64,000 nt of DNA from Mesostigma viride (GCA_009746045.1 RPFO01000622.1:1-64000), one strand, 5' to 3'. Shown: positions 23,017 through 33,770, numbered from the stretch's first letter. Numbers and translations: made by a program. The notes: generated by a model not told the origin, from the letters alone.

Positions 23017-23412
23017 TTACGTCTGGTGTTTCTTGTGCATGGACCTGTTCGTGCAGACAGCCGTGCCATCCAGCACATAAAGAACAACTGGGACTTTCGC
23101 AGCCAGCCGCGGAACACCATCTAAATCGCGCAGACGCTTGAGAGCAGCTAGAAAATCTGCTGCTGCGTCCGCCGTATAGTCGGCAGGTAGATCCGCGGGC
23201 ACCTCCGTTTGCTTGAGAGGGCCGCGATTCAGTGCGTCGTCAGCAGCAAGCATCAGATGCTTGAACTGCTTGGCCAGTTCCGGTTGCGCCACGAGGGTTT
23301 GCATCAACCTCGTGGCCTCGTCCGCACTAAAGCGTGGCAGGACGGTCCCGGCGGCCTCGCCACTTGGCGTATCTGTGTGTTCGCCCGTGCGGCTCCGTGT
23401 ACCGGAAGCCAT
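23017..23412 (-). CDS. Unknown small ORF or exon
   Basis: ATG at 23412 opens 131 codons of helical sequence (LPRFSADEATRLMQTLVAQPELAKQF, then DFLAALKRLRDLDGV). A possible donor lies near 23060 (GGCACGGCT, then GTCTGC), so the last 14 residues may be intronic. I recognise no family. It lies 3' of the DUF7869 gene on the same strand and could belong to the same element. Confidence 0.4.
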   Translation of the reverse strand: MASGTRSRTGEHTDTPSGEAAGTVLPRFSADEATRLMQTLVAQPELAKQFKHLMLAADDALNRGPLKQTEVPADLPADYTADAAADFLAALKRLRDLDGVPRLAAKVPVVLYVLDGTAVCTNRSMHKKHQT

Positions 23413-23766
23413 CGGGATTTTTATGAATACAAGTTAAAGCCCGACCGGCTCAGCTATGGCGGTCGGTCACGTTGAGCTTGGGATAAGGTGAACACAGAGA
23501 ACTGCTGTCGGAGCTGGCCCACCACTGGTTTATGTCTTAGCCAGCAAACCCTATCCGGTTAGCCATAACCGTGGGACAAGCTAGCCGTCCGTACTGACCC
23601 GGATAAGGCCCCGGACTGGGGCCTAGGTGGCGCCGGCCCTAGGCGCCGCCCTTAGACCGGTCGCCCGCATCGGACCGCCGGATTATAGCCGGCGGCTGAG
23701 CGGACGCTAGCGGAAGGCGTGCGGACGGACATGGGGAACTCAGAGCCAGATCCTAGGGCTCTAGAG
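23413..23766. other. Intergenic, GC-rich
   Basis: I see no gene in this stretch. It has several short GC-rich inverted repeats (for example around CCGGCCCTAGGCGCC). It lies between the stop of the DUF7869 gene (23767) and the small minus-strand ORF. Confidence 0.4.
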
Positions 23767-24936
23767 TTACTCAACTTGGACAGCCTGCCCTGATGCACCA
23801 ACTGTCCAGTGTTGAACGATGATTTCCGATGCCGACACCGTCAGGCCCGGCCCACCGCCTGCGAGCGAGAGCTTGTTAAACTGCCCTTCCCAGGAGGGTG
23901 AGTAAAACACGGAAACAGTCAGAGTCCCGCGTGAACGAACAGTAGACGCATCCATGACCTTCACCAAGAGCTCCGCTGGCCAGGGCATGCCTTCCCCGCA
24001 CGTCACCGCAGGTCTCTTGATGATGAGAAAGTCTCCGCGGGAGATAATGCCGGGATTTACGGAAAAAATATGATCCGCAGTCGCAATGGTCCGTGCACCA
24101 CCGGTGGCATCTGCAGGAGAATTGGAGGCAAGCGTGGCAGGCGTGGCAGATGCGGCCGGCAGGCGCTCAGCCTCGCGTCGCGCCCGGTGAATGGCAGTTT
24201 GCACCTCGTGCCGGCGGTTGCCTGCATGGCTGATAATTGGGTGCAGCGGCGCTTCCAAAGCACGGGCAGCCCGCATCACCGCCTGATCCCCTGCACTGTG
24301 GAGGCAAAAAGGGAGGGGCTTGTGTTTTTGCTGCTCCCTGCACTCCGTCAGAGCTTGGATCATGCGGTCAAACACCGACGCTTCTTCTTCCACTTGCTCC
24401 GGCTCAGCGGGGAAGCCGCGGATCTCCTCGTTGAGCTCTGCTTGCTTTGCATCCGTCATGATGTCTGGAAACACTCGGTTCAGTTTAGAGCAATGACGGC
24501 GGATTGCGCGATCGCCATCCCAATCCGCAAACGCGGCAACACCTGGGCTGCCCTTGGGCGCCTTGGTCGCCTCCATGACTAGCACGCCGCGGAGCTCTTT
24601 GCCATCACTCACACGCTTCGAAGAGACAGTAACCATGTCGCATGGCTCCTCGTTCGGCCCAAGAGGCCTCCAACAGTTGGCGGGCACATCAGCTAACGCC
24701 TCTGCCGTGGCAAGTCGGTAGCGCAAAAAGCAGTCATCACCAACGTCCGCCCCTGCACCTTCATCGTGATGGCCGAATAGCTCGATATCAAATATCTTGC
24801 TGACCGGCCGATGCTCCACCACAGGTTGGTTGGTTGACGCGTCCATAACCACGTCAGCAGACTTGACCCAACGCCCAAGATCTGGGTCCATGCAGCCTCG
24901 AAGCCACGTTGTGAAGTCCAGCGCTGCATTGACGAG
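23767..24936 (-). CDS. DUF7869-type gene, C-terminal exon
   Basis: The exon begins after a splice acceptor (TTGCTTGCAG at 24944-24937) in phase 0. It reads 389 codons (LVNAALDFTTWLRGC...) to the stop at 23767. It contains an N-terminal alpha/beta stretch, a Glu/Lys-rich helical middle, an Ala/Pro linker, and a BAH-like end (PGIISRGDFLIIKRP...WPAELLVKVMD...LTVSVFYSPSWEGQ) such as follows DDE-like domains in some eukaryotic transposases. The preceding exon ends in phase 0 at 31350. The two are separated only by the 6.1-kb LINE structure and about 250 bp of intron. I therefore assign both to one gene. Confidence 0.7.
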   Translation of the reverse strand, partial: LVNAALDFTTWLRGCMDPDLGRWVKSADVVMDASTNQPVVEHRPVSKIFDIELFGHHDEGAGADVGDDCFLRYRLATAEALADVPANCWRPLGPNEEPCDMVTVSSKRVSDGKELRGVLVMEATKAPKGSPGVAAFADWDGDRAIRRHCSKLNRVFPDIMTDAKQAELNEEIRGFPAEPEQVEEEASVFDRMIQALTECREQQKHKPLPFCLHSAGDQAVMRAARALEAPLHPIISHAGNRRHEVQTAIHRARREAERLPAASATPATLASNSPADATGGARTIATADHIFSVNPGIISRGDFLIIKRPAVTCGEGMPWPAELLVKVMDASTVRSRGTLTVSVFYSPSWEGQFNKLSLAGGGPGLTVSASEIIVQHWTVGASGQAVQVE

Positions 24937-25048
24937 CTGCAAGCAACAAGCATAGAACAAACAGTTGCAATAAGAGGCGAGTAAGCAAGGTGATTATTGG
25001 TTAACTATGGCATGCTAAATGACAAAGCCCCCACCTACAAACACGCTC

Positions 25049-25064
25049 AATATATATACAATCA
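25049..25064. repeat. Left copy of 16-bp target-site duplication
   Basis: AATATATATACAATCA here is identical to 31196-31211. The two copies flank the entire LINE inverted pair. The sharp jump to GC-rich LINE sequence begins immediately after. Confidence 0.8.
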
Positions 25065-25125
25065 ATCGGTGCGGGCGGTCTCGGTGCGGGCGGCCTACCT
25101 CGCGGGCGGCGCCGACCTGGGCCTC

Positions 25126-28100
25126 ATGTCCCCGCGGCAGCTTCGCCTCTTCTTGGACGCCCAGGCCCCGCCTCCCGGCCCGGTTGCCAGTGGGGGCTTT
25201 CTCATCACCTCCCTCAGCCTGGCGCAGGCCGCCATGCTGCGTGTGGAGTTCGGGGCCCCCATCGCGGTTCAGGGCGGCCAGGCCATCTTGGTGGACTCGG
25301 CCGGGCGCGCCCAGCCCCTAACCGCGGGGACGCCTGTTTCTGCCTTCCTCCACGACATCCTGGAGTTGGCAGGCATCCCGCACGAATGGCACCCCGCGGC
25401 TGACCAACCGGTCGGCATCCTCTCGCGCGCCCAGATTGCCGCCCTCCCGGGTTGCTGGGAGGCCGGCTGGGACCCGCCCCCCCCTCATGTCCGGTCCCTT
25501 CTGGAGGGGGACGACCCCGAGTCGGGCTCCTGTGCCATCTGCCTTGAGCCCTTCCGGCCGGGGGATGGCTTGTGTCGCCTGCCCGCGTGCGGCCACACAT
25601 TCCATCAAGCGTGCATCGCGCGCAGCTTGCTCCACTCCGTGCCGCGCTGCCCGTTGTGCCGGGCTGTTGTGCCGCCCCCTGGGACTGCGCTTCCTCTCGG
25701 CCCGCCCCCGGTCTCGCTGGGTCCCCTGCCGGGTCCCCACCGGGCCCCGGGGCCAGCTGCCTCCCCGACCCCTCGGCCTCCGCCCCCGGCCTCGTTGCCG
25801 GGGCCTGGGGTGGTCGCGGGCGCGCTGGCGAGTCCCCCTGGGAGGGGCGCCGGCGTTCTCGATCCCCCTCCGCTGGGGGTCTCCCCGGTGGGCACTGCCT
25901 CCTCCGTGGCCCCGGCGGGCCTGCCGGGCGCTGGTCGGGTCGTGGTGCGCGCGCCTGCCGGCCCGGCTGGGGAGACGCCGCAGGCCCCACGTCCTGCCTT
26001 TGCTGGCGCCGCTCCCCGCCACTCAGCGCCCGCCGACGGCCTTCACCGGTGTGCCGTGCTGCTTCCCACGGGGTCCCCGTGTGCGGGTGTGTTCCACAAC
26101 CGTAACCTCCTCTGCCAGCACCTTCGCGCTGTGCACCCCGATCTCGGCGCGGCGGATCTGCAGGCCATGAGCTGTTACCGGTGCCCGGAAGCTCACTGCC
26201 AGCGGGTGTACTCCATTCACGGGCGCGCTCAGCACGCGCGCGCCTGTGTTGCTCAACGGCCCCTCAACCGGCCAGCAGTCCCGGCCCCCTCCCCCCCTCC
26301 CGCCTCGGCTCCCCCGGCTCCCAGCCCCCGCCGCCCGACTACTCGGCCAGTTGGCGTTGGCTTGACACGGTCCCTGGGATGCATGCGCCATCAACCCGAC
26401 GTCTACCCTGACCGACCTCCCCCACCGCGCGCGTAGCCTTTTCGCGCAATGTGCAATCGTTTCTCTCCGGCGCATGCACGCCGCTCCGGACGACCCGCTG
26501 GGCTTTAAACTGCACATGGTGACCCCCCGCCTGCTCCTCACCCCTCTCGGGCGTGGTGTGCGCGGCCTCCAGGGTGCGGTTATTGCCCGTTGCCGACGCT
26601 TTCTGCAGGGGGACTGGGAGGGGCTGTTTGGCGTGCCGCCCCCGCGCACGGCCCGGCTGTCGGGGGAGGTCAACTTCGAGCGGGTGGCCGCCGACGTCAT
26701 CCGCCTCGTCCGCGAGGGGCAGCTCAGCCGGGCCATGACCCGCTTGGAAATGGCCAAGCTCGCCCCCGCCAATGCGGCTACCCTGGCGGCCTTGGAGGCT
26801 CTTCACCCTGCGGAGCCCGGATTCCAGCTGCCCGTGCCGGACCCCCTGCCGGCCCCCCTCCGGCTGGACCGCGACTGCTTCCTGGAGGTGATGCGTGAGG
26901 TCCCGCGGGCTTCCTCTACCGGGCCGTCGGGCTGGCGCTACGAGCACTTGGAGGTCCTGGTGGGGCATGGGGGCGAGGACATTCTCTTTGACACCCTCAT
27001 TGACCTGGCGGCTGGTCGCGTTCCTCCCGCTGCGCGCGAGTGGTTAGCGGGCGCTCGCCTCCTCGCTCTGCTCAAGGGTGTCTTGCCCCCCCCGAGGGCA
27101 AGGTGCGCCCGATCGCCTGCGGTGAGGTGCTCCGCAAGCTCGTGGGCAAAGTGATCTGCCGCCAAAAGGCGCCCGAGCTCCGTGCCTTTTTCTGCCCGCC
27201 CCTCGCAGCGGGTGAGACCTCGGTGGCGGCCCAGCTGGGGGTGACGACTCCAGGCGGGGCGGATATCCTCATCCATTCGGTGCAGGCCTACCTCGAGGCC
27301 CACCCCACCCACGCTGTCGTCAAGGTCGACTGCCACAACGCGTTCAACAGTCTGTCCCGCGCCAGCATGTTTGCGGCCGTCATGGAGTCCTTCGAGGACT
27401 TGTACGCTTGGACAGCCGTGTGCTACGGCCAGCCCGGCCAACTGGTTCACATCATGGAGGACGGCACTCGCGGCGGCCTGCTGTCGCGGTCGGGCACCCA
27501 GCAAGGGGACCCCCTGGGACCCCTGTACTTTGCCGCCCCCCTCCAGGGTTGCCTCCAAGCGGTCCATGCTGCCCACCCGGCGGTCGCTATTCAGGCCTAC
27601 TTGGATGATATCTACCTGCTGGGCCCTGTGCCGGACACCACCGCGGCTCTGCTGGCACTGCAGACCGCGGTGGCCGACATCAACCTCCAGTTGACCCTTG
27701 CCAAGTGCGCGGTGTACTCGCCCCAAGGTGATTGCTCCGGCTTTCCGCCCCAGCTCTTGGGCCGGGACGAGCGCCTCCATGGGTTGGATGTCCTCGGCGT
27801 TCCGGTTGGCGACCCCGCGTTTGTCATCGATGCTCTGCGGGCCGCCCTCGAGGCACGCACTGAGGTACTGCCCTTGATTGCGCGCCTTCATGATTCGCAG
27901 ACCAAGGGTCTGCTTCTGTGGTTTTGCGCTCACCCTCGCGTCGTTCACTGGCTCCGGGGCGCTCTTCCGTCTCAGGTCCGGCTGGCCGCCGAGGGCCACG
28001 ACGAACGCATCCAGTCGGCCTTGGCGCAGCTGGTCCCGGGCCCCGACCTCCCGCCACATGCTATTCGCATTGCCTCCCTGCCTGCACGGATGGGTGGCTG

Positions 28101-29250
28101 CGGTCTGACTCGTGCCGCCCGGCTGGCCCCAGCAGCCTTTTTGGGCTCCGTCGCTCAGTCGTGGGCGGAAAGCTGCCGGCTCCTGCCCCTTTTGGCAACG
28201 GCAGCGCCTGACCTCCTGGACCCCAGCAGCCCTTTGCCCTTCGTCACCGCCATCCAGGAGGCCTATGCTGAGATCCAGCAGGCCTGTTCTCCCGTCCGTG
28301 CCGCTCAGGCGGTACAGCGCCACCTCCCTCGCGGCACTCCCTCGGTCGCCTCCGTTCAATCTCCCGCCGCATTCCCTGCTCGCGTCATCGATAAACACCA
28401 GAAAACCTACGCGGGTATTCTGCACACGGCTGATTGGATTGCTCTTTTCGCGGACCTCAACGCCCAGGGACGTGCGTGGCTGTTCTCGCTTTCCTTGCGG
28501 AGTGTGGGCTCGGCGTACCTTCGTGCTCTTCCCATGGCCCCCCCATTCGCCTTGGCTCCCAGCCACTACTCGGTGGCGCTCCGGCACCAGCTATTTGCCC
28601 CGCAGCCTCTTGTTCCGGCCGGGCGGCCTTGTGGTAGCTGTGGGCAGCCGCTGGATCCCACGGGGACTCACTACCTTGCCTGCATGGGGGGCCAACAGAA
28701 TCAGAATTGGTATTTGTATTTGCACACTGTCCTCCTGACGGTGGTGCTCGCCATGATTCGGTCGGTTTTCCCCCACGCGAACATCCGGTCCGAGGATGCG
28801 GATGGCGCTGCCTTCTATTCCCCCAACCACCGGCCTGACATCGTGGTGCTGGACTTTGAGGGGGGTGGCCGGCATCTGCTTATTGACGTTTCGGTGGCGC
28901 GGCCCTTGGCTCTTAGCCACGTGGCTGGGGCCTCCCTCACGGCAGGTTACACGGCGGACCGGGCGGAGCGGGCCAAGCTCCTGGCCTACGGCGACGTCGG
29001 GCACCATCGTGTGGTGCCCTTTGTCCTGGAGGAGTTTGGGGCCATGGGGCCCCTGACCTCCGCCTTCTTCAAGGAGTGTTGCCGGCTCCGGGAGGACCGG
29101 CTGGACCTGGAGGGCCAGCGGGCCCCATGGTCGGCGCGGACCTGGACGTCATATTGGCGTCAGCGCTTGTCGGTGGCGCTGACTCGGGCCATGGCTGACA
29201 TCATGCTCCGCCGTACGCGGGCTGATTTTGCGGTGCAGCAGGGCTATTAG
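25126..29250 (+). pseudogene. LINE polyprotein: RING-H2, zinc fingers, RT, REL endonuclease
   Basis: The first LINE-internal ATG is 25126; upstream codons would be intronic. The first segment (to 26436) holds a RING-H2 finger (25531-25659), a long Pro/Gly-rich linker and two CCHH/CCHC-like fingers (near 26045-26260). Frame changes at about 26300-26400 and within a C-run near 27085-27100 lead into RT. RT motifs are KVDCHNAFNSL, SGTQQGDPLGPL and YLDD (27598-27609). The last segment (to 29250) carries a CCHC motif (28630-28683) and the endonuclease block RPDIVV...LLIDVSV with a downstream Lys. RT and endonuclease carry out target-primed reverse transcription. The indels make this copy non-functional unless they are sequencing errors. 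Confidence 0.88.
25531..25659 (+). other. RING-H2 domain inside the LINE protein
   Basis: Eight ligands are present with exact RING-H2 spacing: C-X2-C-X15-C-X-H-X2-H-X2-C-X11-C-X2-C. It includes the usual CAICLEPF start and RCPLCR end. The domain is in the same uninterrupted frame as the downstream zinc fingers of the LINE. RING-H2 domains normally recruit E2 ubiquitin-conjugating enzymes. Confidence 0.9.
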
Positions 29251-29370
29251 GTTCCTCCCGTTAGGCGTTTCCATTGGTCTTATCGTAGTATAGAGCTTTG
29301 ACATGGCTCTGTATATAGGTTTATAGCTGGGCGTTTGCTTTGGTTTGAGTGATTTCACTCTGCTGTAAGT

Positions 29371-29401
29371 ATTAAATTATATTTTTAATATATATTTAAA
29401 A
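29371..29401. other. AT-rich junction of the two LINE tails
   Basis: About 31 bp of almost pure A/T separate the two inverted LINE 3' ends, which both end in GTAAGTA. The junction lets the flanking arms fold into a hairpin of more than 1.7 kb. Confidence 0.8.
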
Positions 29402-31180
29402 AATATAATTACTTACAACAGAGTGAAATCACTCAAACCAAAGCAAACGCCCAGCTATAAACCTATATACAGAGCCATGTCAAAGCTCTATACTACGATA
29501 AGACCAATGGAAACGCCTAACGGGAGGAACCTAATAGCCCTGCTGCACCGCAAAATCAGCCCGCGTACGGCGGAGCATGATGTCAGCCATGGCCCGAGTC
29601 AGCGCCACCGACAAGCGCTGACGCCAATATGACGTCCAGGTCCGCGCCGACCATGGGGCCCGCTGGCCCTCCAGGTCCAGCCGGTCCTCCCGGAGCCGGC
29701 AACACTCCTTGAAGAAGGCGGAGGTCAGGGGCCCCATGGCCCCAAACTCCTCCAGGACAAAGGGCACCACACGATGGTGCCCGACGTCGCCATAGGCCAG
29801 GAGCTTGGCCCGCTCCGCCCGGTCCGCCGTGTAACCTGCCGTGAGGGAGGCCCCAGCCACGTGGCTAAGAGCCAAGGGCCGCGCCACCGAAACGTCAATA
29901 AGCAGATGCCGTCCACCCCCCTCAAAGTCCAGCACCACGATGTCAGGCCGGTGGTTGGGGGAATAGAAGGCAGCGCCATCCGCATCCTCGGACCGGATGT
30001 TCGCGTGGGGGAAGACCGACCGAATCATGGCGAGCACCACCGTCAGGAGGACAGTGTGCAAATACAAATACCAATTCTGATTCTGTTGGCCCCCCATGCA
30101 GGCAAGGTAGTGAGTCCCCGTGGGATCCAGCGGCTGCCCACAGCTACCACAAGGCCGCCCGGCCGGAACAAGAGGCTGCGGGGCAAATAGCTGGTGCCGG
30201 AGCGCCACCGAGTAGTGGCTGGGAGCCAAGGCGAATGGGGGGCCATGGGAAGAGCACGAAGGTACGCCGAGCCCACACTCCGCAAGGAAAGCGAGAACAG
30301 CCACGCACGTCCCTGGGCGTTGAGGTCCGCGAAAAGAGCAATCCAATCAGCCGTGTGCAGAATACCCGCGTAGGTTTTCTGGTGTTTATCGATGACGCGA
30401 GCAGGGAATGCGGCGGGAGATTGAACGGAGGCGACCGAGGGAGTGCCGCGAGGGAGGTGGCGCTGTACCGCCTGAGCGGCACGGACGGGAGAACAGGCCT
30501 GCTGGATCTCAGCATAGGCCTCCTGGATGGCGGTGACGAAGGGCAAAGGGCTGCTGGGGTCCAGGAGGTCAGGCGCTGCTGTTGCCAAAAGGGGCAGGAG
30601 CCGGCAGCTTTCCGCCCACGACTGAGCGACGGAGCCCAAAAATGCTGCTGGGGCCAGCCGGGCGGCACGAGTCAGACCGCAGCCACCCATCCGTGCAGGC
30701 AGGGAGGCAATGCGAATAGCATGTGGCGGGAGGTCGGGGCCCGGGACCAGCTGCGCCAAGGCCGACTGGATGCGTTCGTCGTGGCCCTCGGCGGCCAGCC
30801 GGACCTGAGCCGGAAGAGCGCCCCGGAGCCAGTGAACGACGCGAGGGTGAGCGCAAAACCACAGAAGCAGACCCTTGGTCTGCGAATCATGAAGGCGCGC
30901 AATCAAGGGCAGTACCTCAGTGCGTGCCTCGAGGGCGGCCCGCAGAGCATCGATGACAAACGCGGGGTCGCCAACCGGAACGCCGAGGACATCCAACCCA
31001 TGGAGGCGCTCGTCCCGGCCCAAGAGCTGGGGCGGAAAGCCGGAGCAATCACCTTGGGGCGAGTACACCGCGCACTTGGCCAGGGTCAACTGGAGGTTGA
31101 TGTCGGCCACCGCGGTCTGCAGTGCAAGCAGAGCCGCGGTGGTGTCCGGCACAGGGCCCAGAAGGTAGATATCATCCAAG
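29402..31180 (-). mobile_element. LINE copy 2, inverted and 5'-truncated
   Basis: This is nearly identical to 27600-29370 in reverse orientation. It is truncated at its 5' end inside the RT YLDD codons (31180). It retains the second half of RT, the CCHC motif and the endonuclease. A C-run one base shorter than in copy 1 (near 30237) splits its frame into 31180-30043 and 30346-29531. Fifteen base pairs of filler (31181-31195) separate it from the right target-site duplication. Confidence 0.9.
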
Positions 31181-31195
31181 TTGATATAGTGTGTT

Positions 31196-31211
31196 AATAT
31201 ATATACAATCA
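31196..31211. repeat. Right copy of 16-bp target-site duplication
   Basis: This is identical to 25049-25064. Removing one copy and everything between the two leaves an intron of about 250 bp, like other introns in this window. Confidence 0.8.
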
Positions 31212-31349
31212 TGTACCATATAAATATATATAGAATGTATGGGTATATATTCTCAGAGAATGATAAATCACAGAGGCGAGATTGGCATGCTACATATGGA
31301 AAAGAAGAAGAACCCGGAAGAAATTCATAGTATTTTAAAGAAAACTAAC

Positions 31350-33033
31350 CTTGGCAGATGGCGGCAGTGGGTTTATTGTCGCCATGCTCCCGGATGGGCC
31401 TTGCTCGTAGAAGTGTGCAAAGGCACGCGTCAGCCCTTGCAACACATCTTGAAATGTCAGCATGAGCACCGGTGCGAGATCTGACACGCGGTTCTTCATC
31501 CCGTTGTACCACCGGATAAACCAACCAAATCTCTGATCAGCGTCATTATGGGTGTGCCCCGGGGGCAGGCGGCACACCCTGATGAGAGAAAAGAGACGGC
31601 GGTTAATGAGAACCGCTAGAAAGCCCAATAGCTTGCTATTCATGTTGTCCCCACCCCCGTCCACTTGAAGGACGAGTGTCGTGGCAAGGCCAAACTCGCG
31701 GATCTCAGGATTGTGGGACCTTTCCCATGGTCGCTCAACCACCACTTTCAACAATTGGTGTGACAGTGAGCAGCGTCGCAGTGACACGCCCTGAATTACC
31801 AGAAACCTCAGAATTGGCTACCCAAGGCATAATCACCCAGAAGTACGTCCTCACTCCGTGCAAAATCGAGCAAACCAGCTGGTAGGGTATATGTAGCTTG
31901 CGGCTGCCAAGCCACTCTTTCGAGGCGCTGCCCCTGGTTGGAACCGCCGTCTTCATTTTCGCCAGACCATCGATGACTATGGAAACAAAATAGTGCTTGG
32001 CGCCCTCAAACCTTCGCTGCAGGTAAGCCATCCGTTCCCCATTAAAGAAGTCGGTGTGATCAGCTAACTTCTCTTTGAAAACCTCCCACCGGGCCCGGTC
32101 AGTGGTCCGATAAGACAAGATGGCATCCTTTAACTTCCGGCAGCGGGAGCACTCACCCATAATTTTCGTGCGATATTTCTCAATCCGGACTCGCATGCTT
32201 ACTCTCACTGCTTCAAAAATTGTCCTGAAAAGCGAAATGCTAACTACAGGTGTTCCGTAGTCCTGCTGCTCTGCAGTGTAGTCCGAGTATAAAGTCTTCT
32301 TGCACGGTTGCTCAATGATGCTGGCGCCATCCCGGGGATCCTTCTCAACTGCTGGGCAGAACCAACGCCGAATCCACAGCTCACAAAGCGCCTTGGCCTC
32401 CCCAATCTTGGCAGACAATGACCGGGATACCCCAATGCGCCGTCCAGCAGTGCTACCCAAGCCGGACTCCAAATCACGATCGCCAGGCAAAGGTCGAGGG
32501 CGGGTTGTCTCCTTGACAGCCGCGTGCCACATATTGGGGTTGATATACAAAGCACGGCGGAAAGCGGCTTCACACATGCGATGCCGAAACGGGGTTGCCG
32601 ACTCTGGCTGATGCCTGTCAGCTGGGTAAGTAACGTAGCCATCCACTGCGAAAAGGAAGCCCTCGTCTCGACTGCGTTTGTGACGCAAGCTCCCCGGAAT
32701 TTCAGTTTCTCGCTGGCCGGCCTGAAAAAGCTGGTTCTTTATAAACTCTTTCCGATCCGCAGGCTTCTTAGACCACATGTCGGTCCTCATCGCTCTTATC
32801 TCCTCGAAATGCACGCTTCGCAAACAATGGCGGCCACACCCACAGTCCCAGTCCCTGCTAAGTGCCGCAGCACAGGACGCATCCGTGGTGCATTTTGCTA
32901 AGACGGCGGCAGCGCTAAGACGGAGCCCTCGTCTCGCCATGACGAGCAACACGACCCCCAGGACAAGCAGCGAGAATAGCATTCCAAAAACCTGCGCCCC
33001 CGCATCGGGCTCCATAATGCCCAGGCCCTTCAT
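31350..33033 (-). pseudogene. DUF7869-type transposase-like gene, N-terminal and catalytic part
   Basis: From ATG 33033 the frame has a short hydrophobic N-terminus and a cysteine cluster (CGCGRHCLRSVHFEEI). Next comes the usual ELxK-like helix, then VDGYVTYP...CEAAFRRALYINPNMW, and the family's core VIDGLAKMKTAVP. A single frameshift at about 31735-31787 leads to TLVLQVDGGGDNMNSKLLGFLAVL and LPPGHTHNDADQRF. This is the hallmark DUF7869 block of algal, moss and protist mobile-element proteins. The three conserved Asp positions (DGLAK, VDGGGDN, HNDADQ) look like a DDE/DDD catalytic triad; that is inference. The block ends at a phase-0 donor (AAG, then GTTAGT) at 31350 and continues at 24936. 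Confidence 0.8.
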
Positions 33034-33037
33034 GGCT

Positions 33038-33290
33038 TTAGAAACTGCGTAATATTATACGGTCGCTTGCTTTTTTTTTTTCATCATCTACACCTGTCTC
33101 CACGGATACAGGGCCAGTATCCGTTGTCAGGTTCTCTTGCCCCGGTGGTGCAGGGCCGGCATCCATGGTGTCCCTTTCCATTCCTGGTGCTTCCATCGCT
33201 TCCATCGCTGGTGCTTCCATCGCTGGTTCATTATCATAATTATCCTTTACATGTAAAGACAGGGCATTCTGGAGTAAAATTTGGTGGTGC
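33038..33290 (-). CDS. Short ORF upstream of the DUF7869 gene
   Basis: The open frame encodes MEAPAMEAMEAPGMER followed by APPGQENLTTDTGPVSV and ends at 33038, 5 bp before the ATG of the transposase-like frame. The APxGQEN...DTGPVSV segment is clearly related to the first exon of the divergent gene at 33771. It may be an upstream ORF or a first exon joined by splicing, but I found no good donor. Confidence 0.45.
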
Positions 33291-33604
33291 AACGGTGCAA
33301 CGGTGCAACGGTGCAACGGTGCAACGGCCAGTGATTGGCCCGTTCTTGATTTGCTGACGTGCAGCCTAGTAAAAATTGGCCGCAAATTCGTCCGGTCGTA
33401 CGTGGGCACAAGATTTGCGGCCAATTTTTACTAGGCGCATATCACAAAATCAGCTACGGGCCAATCACTGGCCGTTGCACCGTTGCACCGTTGCACCGTT
33501 GCACCGTTGCACCGTTGCACCGTTGCACCGTTGCACCGTTGCACCGTTGCACCGTTGCACCGTTGCACCGTTGCACCGTTGCACCGTTGCACCGTTGCAC
33601 CGTG
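33288..33604. mobile_element. Foldback with 8-bp-repeat arms between divergent genes
   Basis: The left arm has five GTGCAACG units (33289-33328) followed by unique sequence (CCAGTGATTGGCCCGT...GCCTAGTAAAAATTGGCCGCAAAT). The right arm repeats the same unique sequence inverted (33412-33475), followed by 16 CGTTGCAC units (33473-33600). The spacer is about 22 bp. The structure lies exactly between two divergent genes and could be their shared promoter or a foldback transposon. The same 8-bp unit occurs at 42157-42571. Confidence 0.85.
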
Positions 33605-33770
33605 CCACCACCACCGTGCCACCGGTGGCACGGCGTGCCACCACCCATTTGTACTCCGTGCCATGGTGCCACCACCGACTCAATAATTCGTGCACTTGGA
33701 TGCATTTCGTGGAAATTTTCAGCCATTCTGGCCAGGTATTGGCGTAGTTCGGAAATCCGGATAGCTGAGA

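Larger units (their letters stand above)
25065..29370 (+). mobile_element. LINE with restriction-like endonuclease, copy 1
   Basis: This non-LTR retrotransposon of about 4.3 kb is read rightward: N-terminal RING-H2 and zinc-finger region, reverse transcriptase, then CCHC plus a restriction-like endonuclease. It belongs by architecture to the early-branching R2/CRE/NeSL-like group, which encodes one polyprotein. It ends in an AT-rich tail after CTCTGCTGTAAGTA. It sits in an intron of the DUF7869 gene. Its 3' end meets the 3' end of an inverted second copy. Confidence 0.9.

Noticed and set aside
25214-26022. Minus-strand Arg/Pro-rich frames opposite the LINE N-terminus
   Set aside because: High GC removes stops; the plus strand shows an exact RING-H2 finger and zinc fingers.
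33288-33604. CRISPR-like array of short repeats
   Set aside because: The 8-bp units are directly tandem without unique spacers, the setting is eukaryotic, and no cas-like gene is present.
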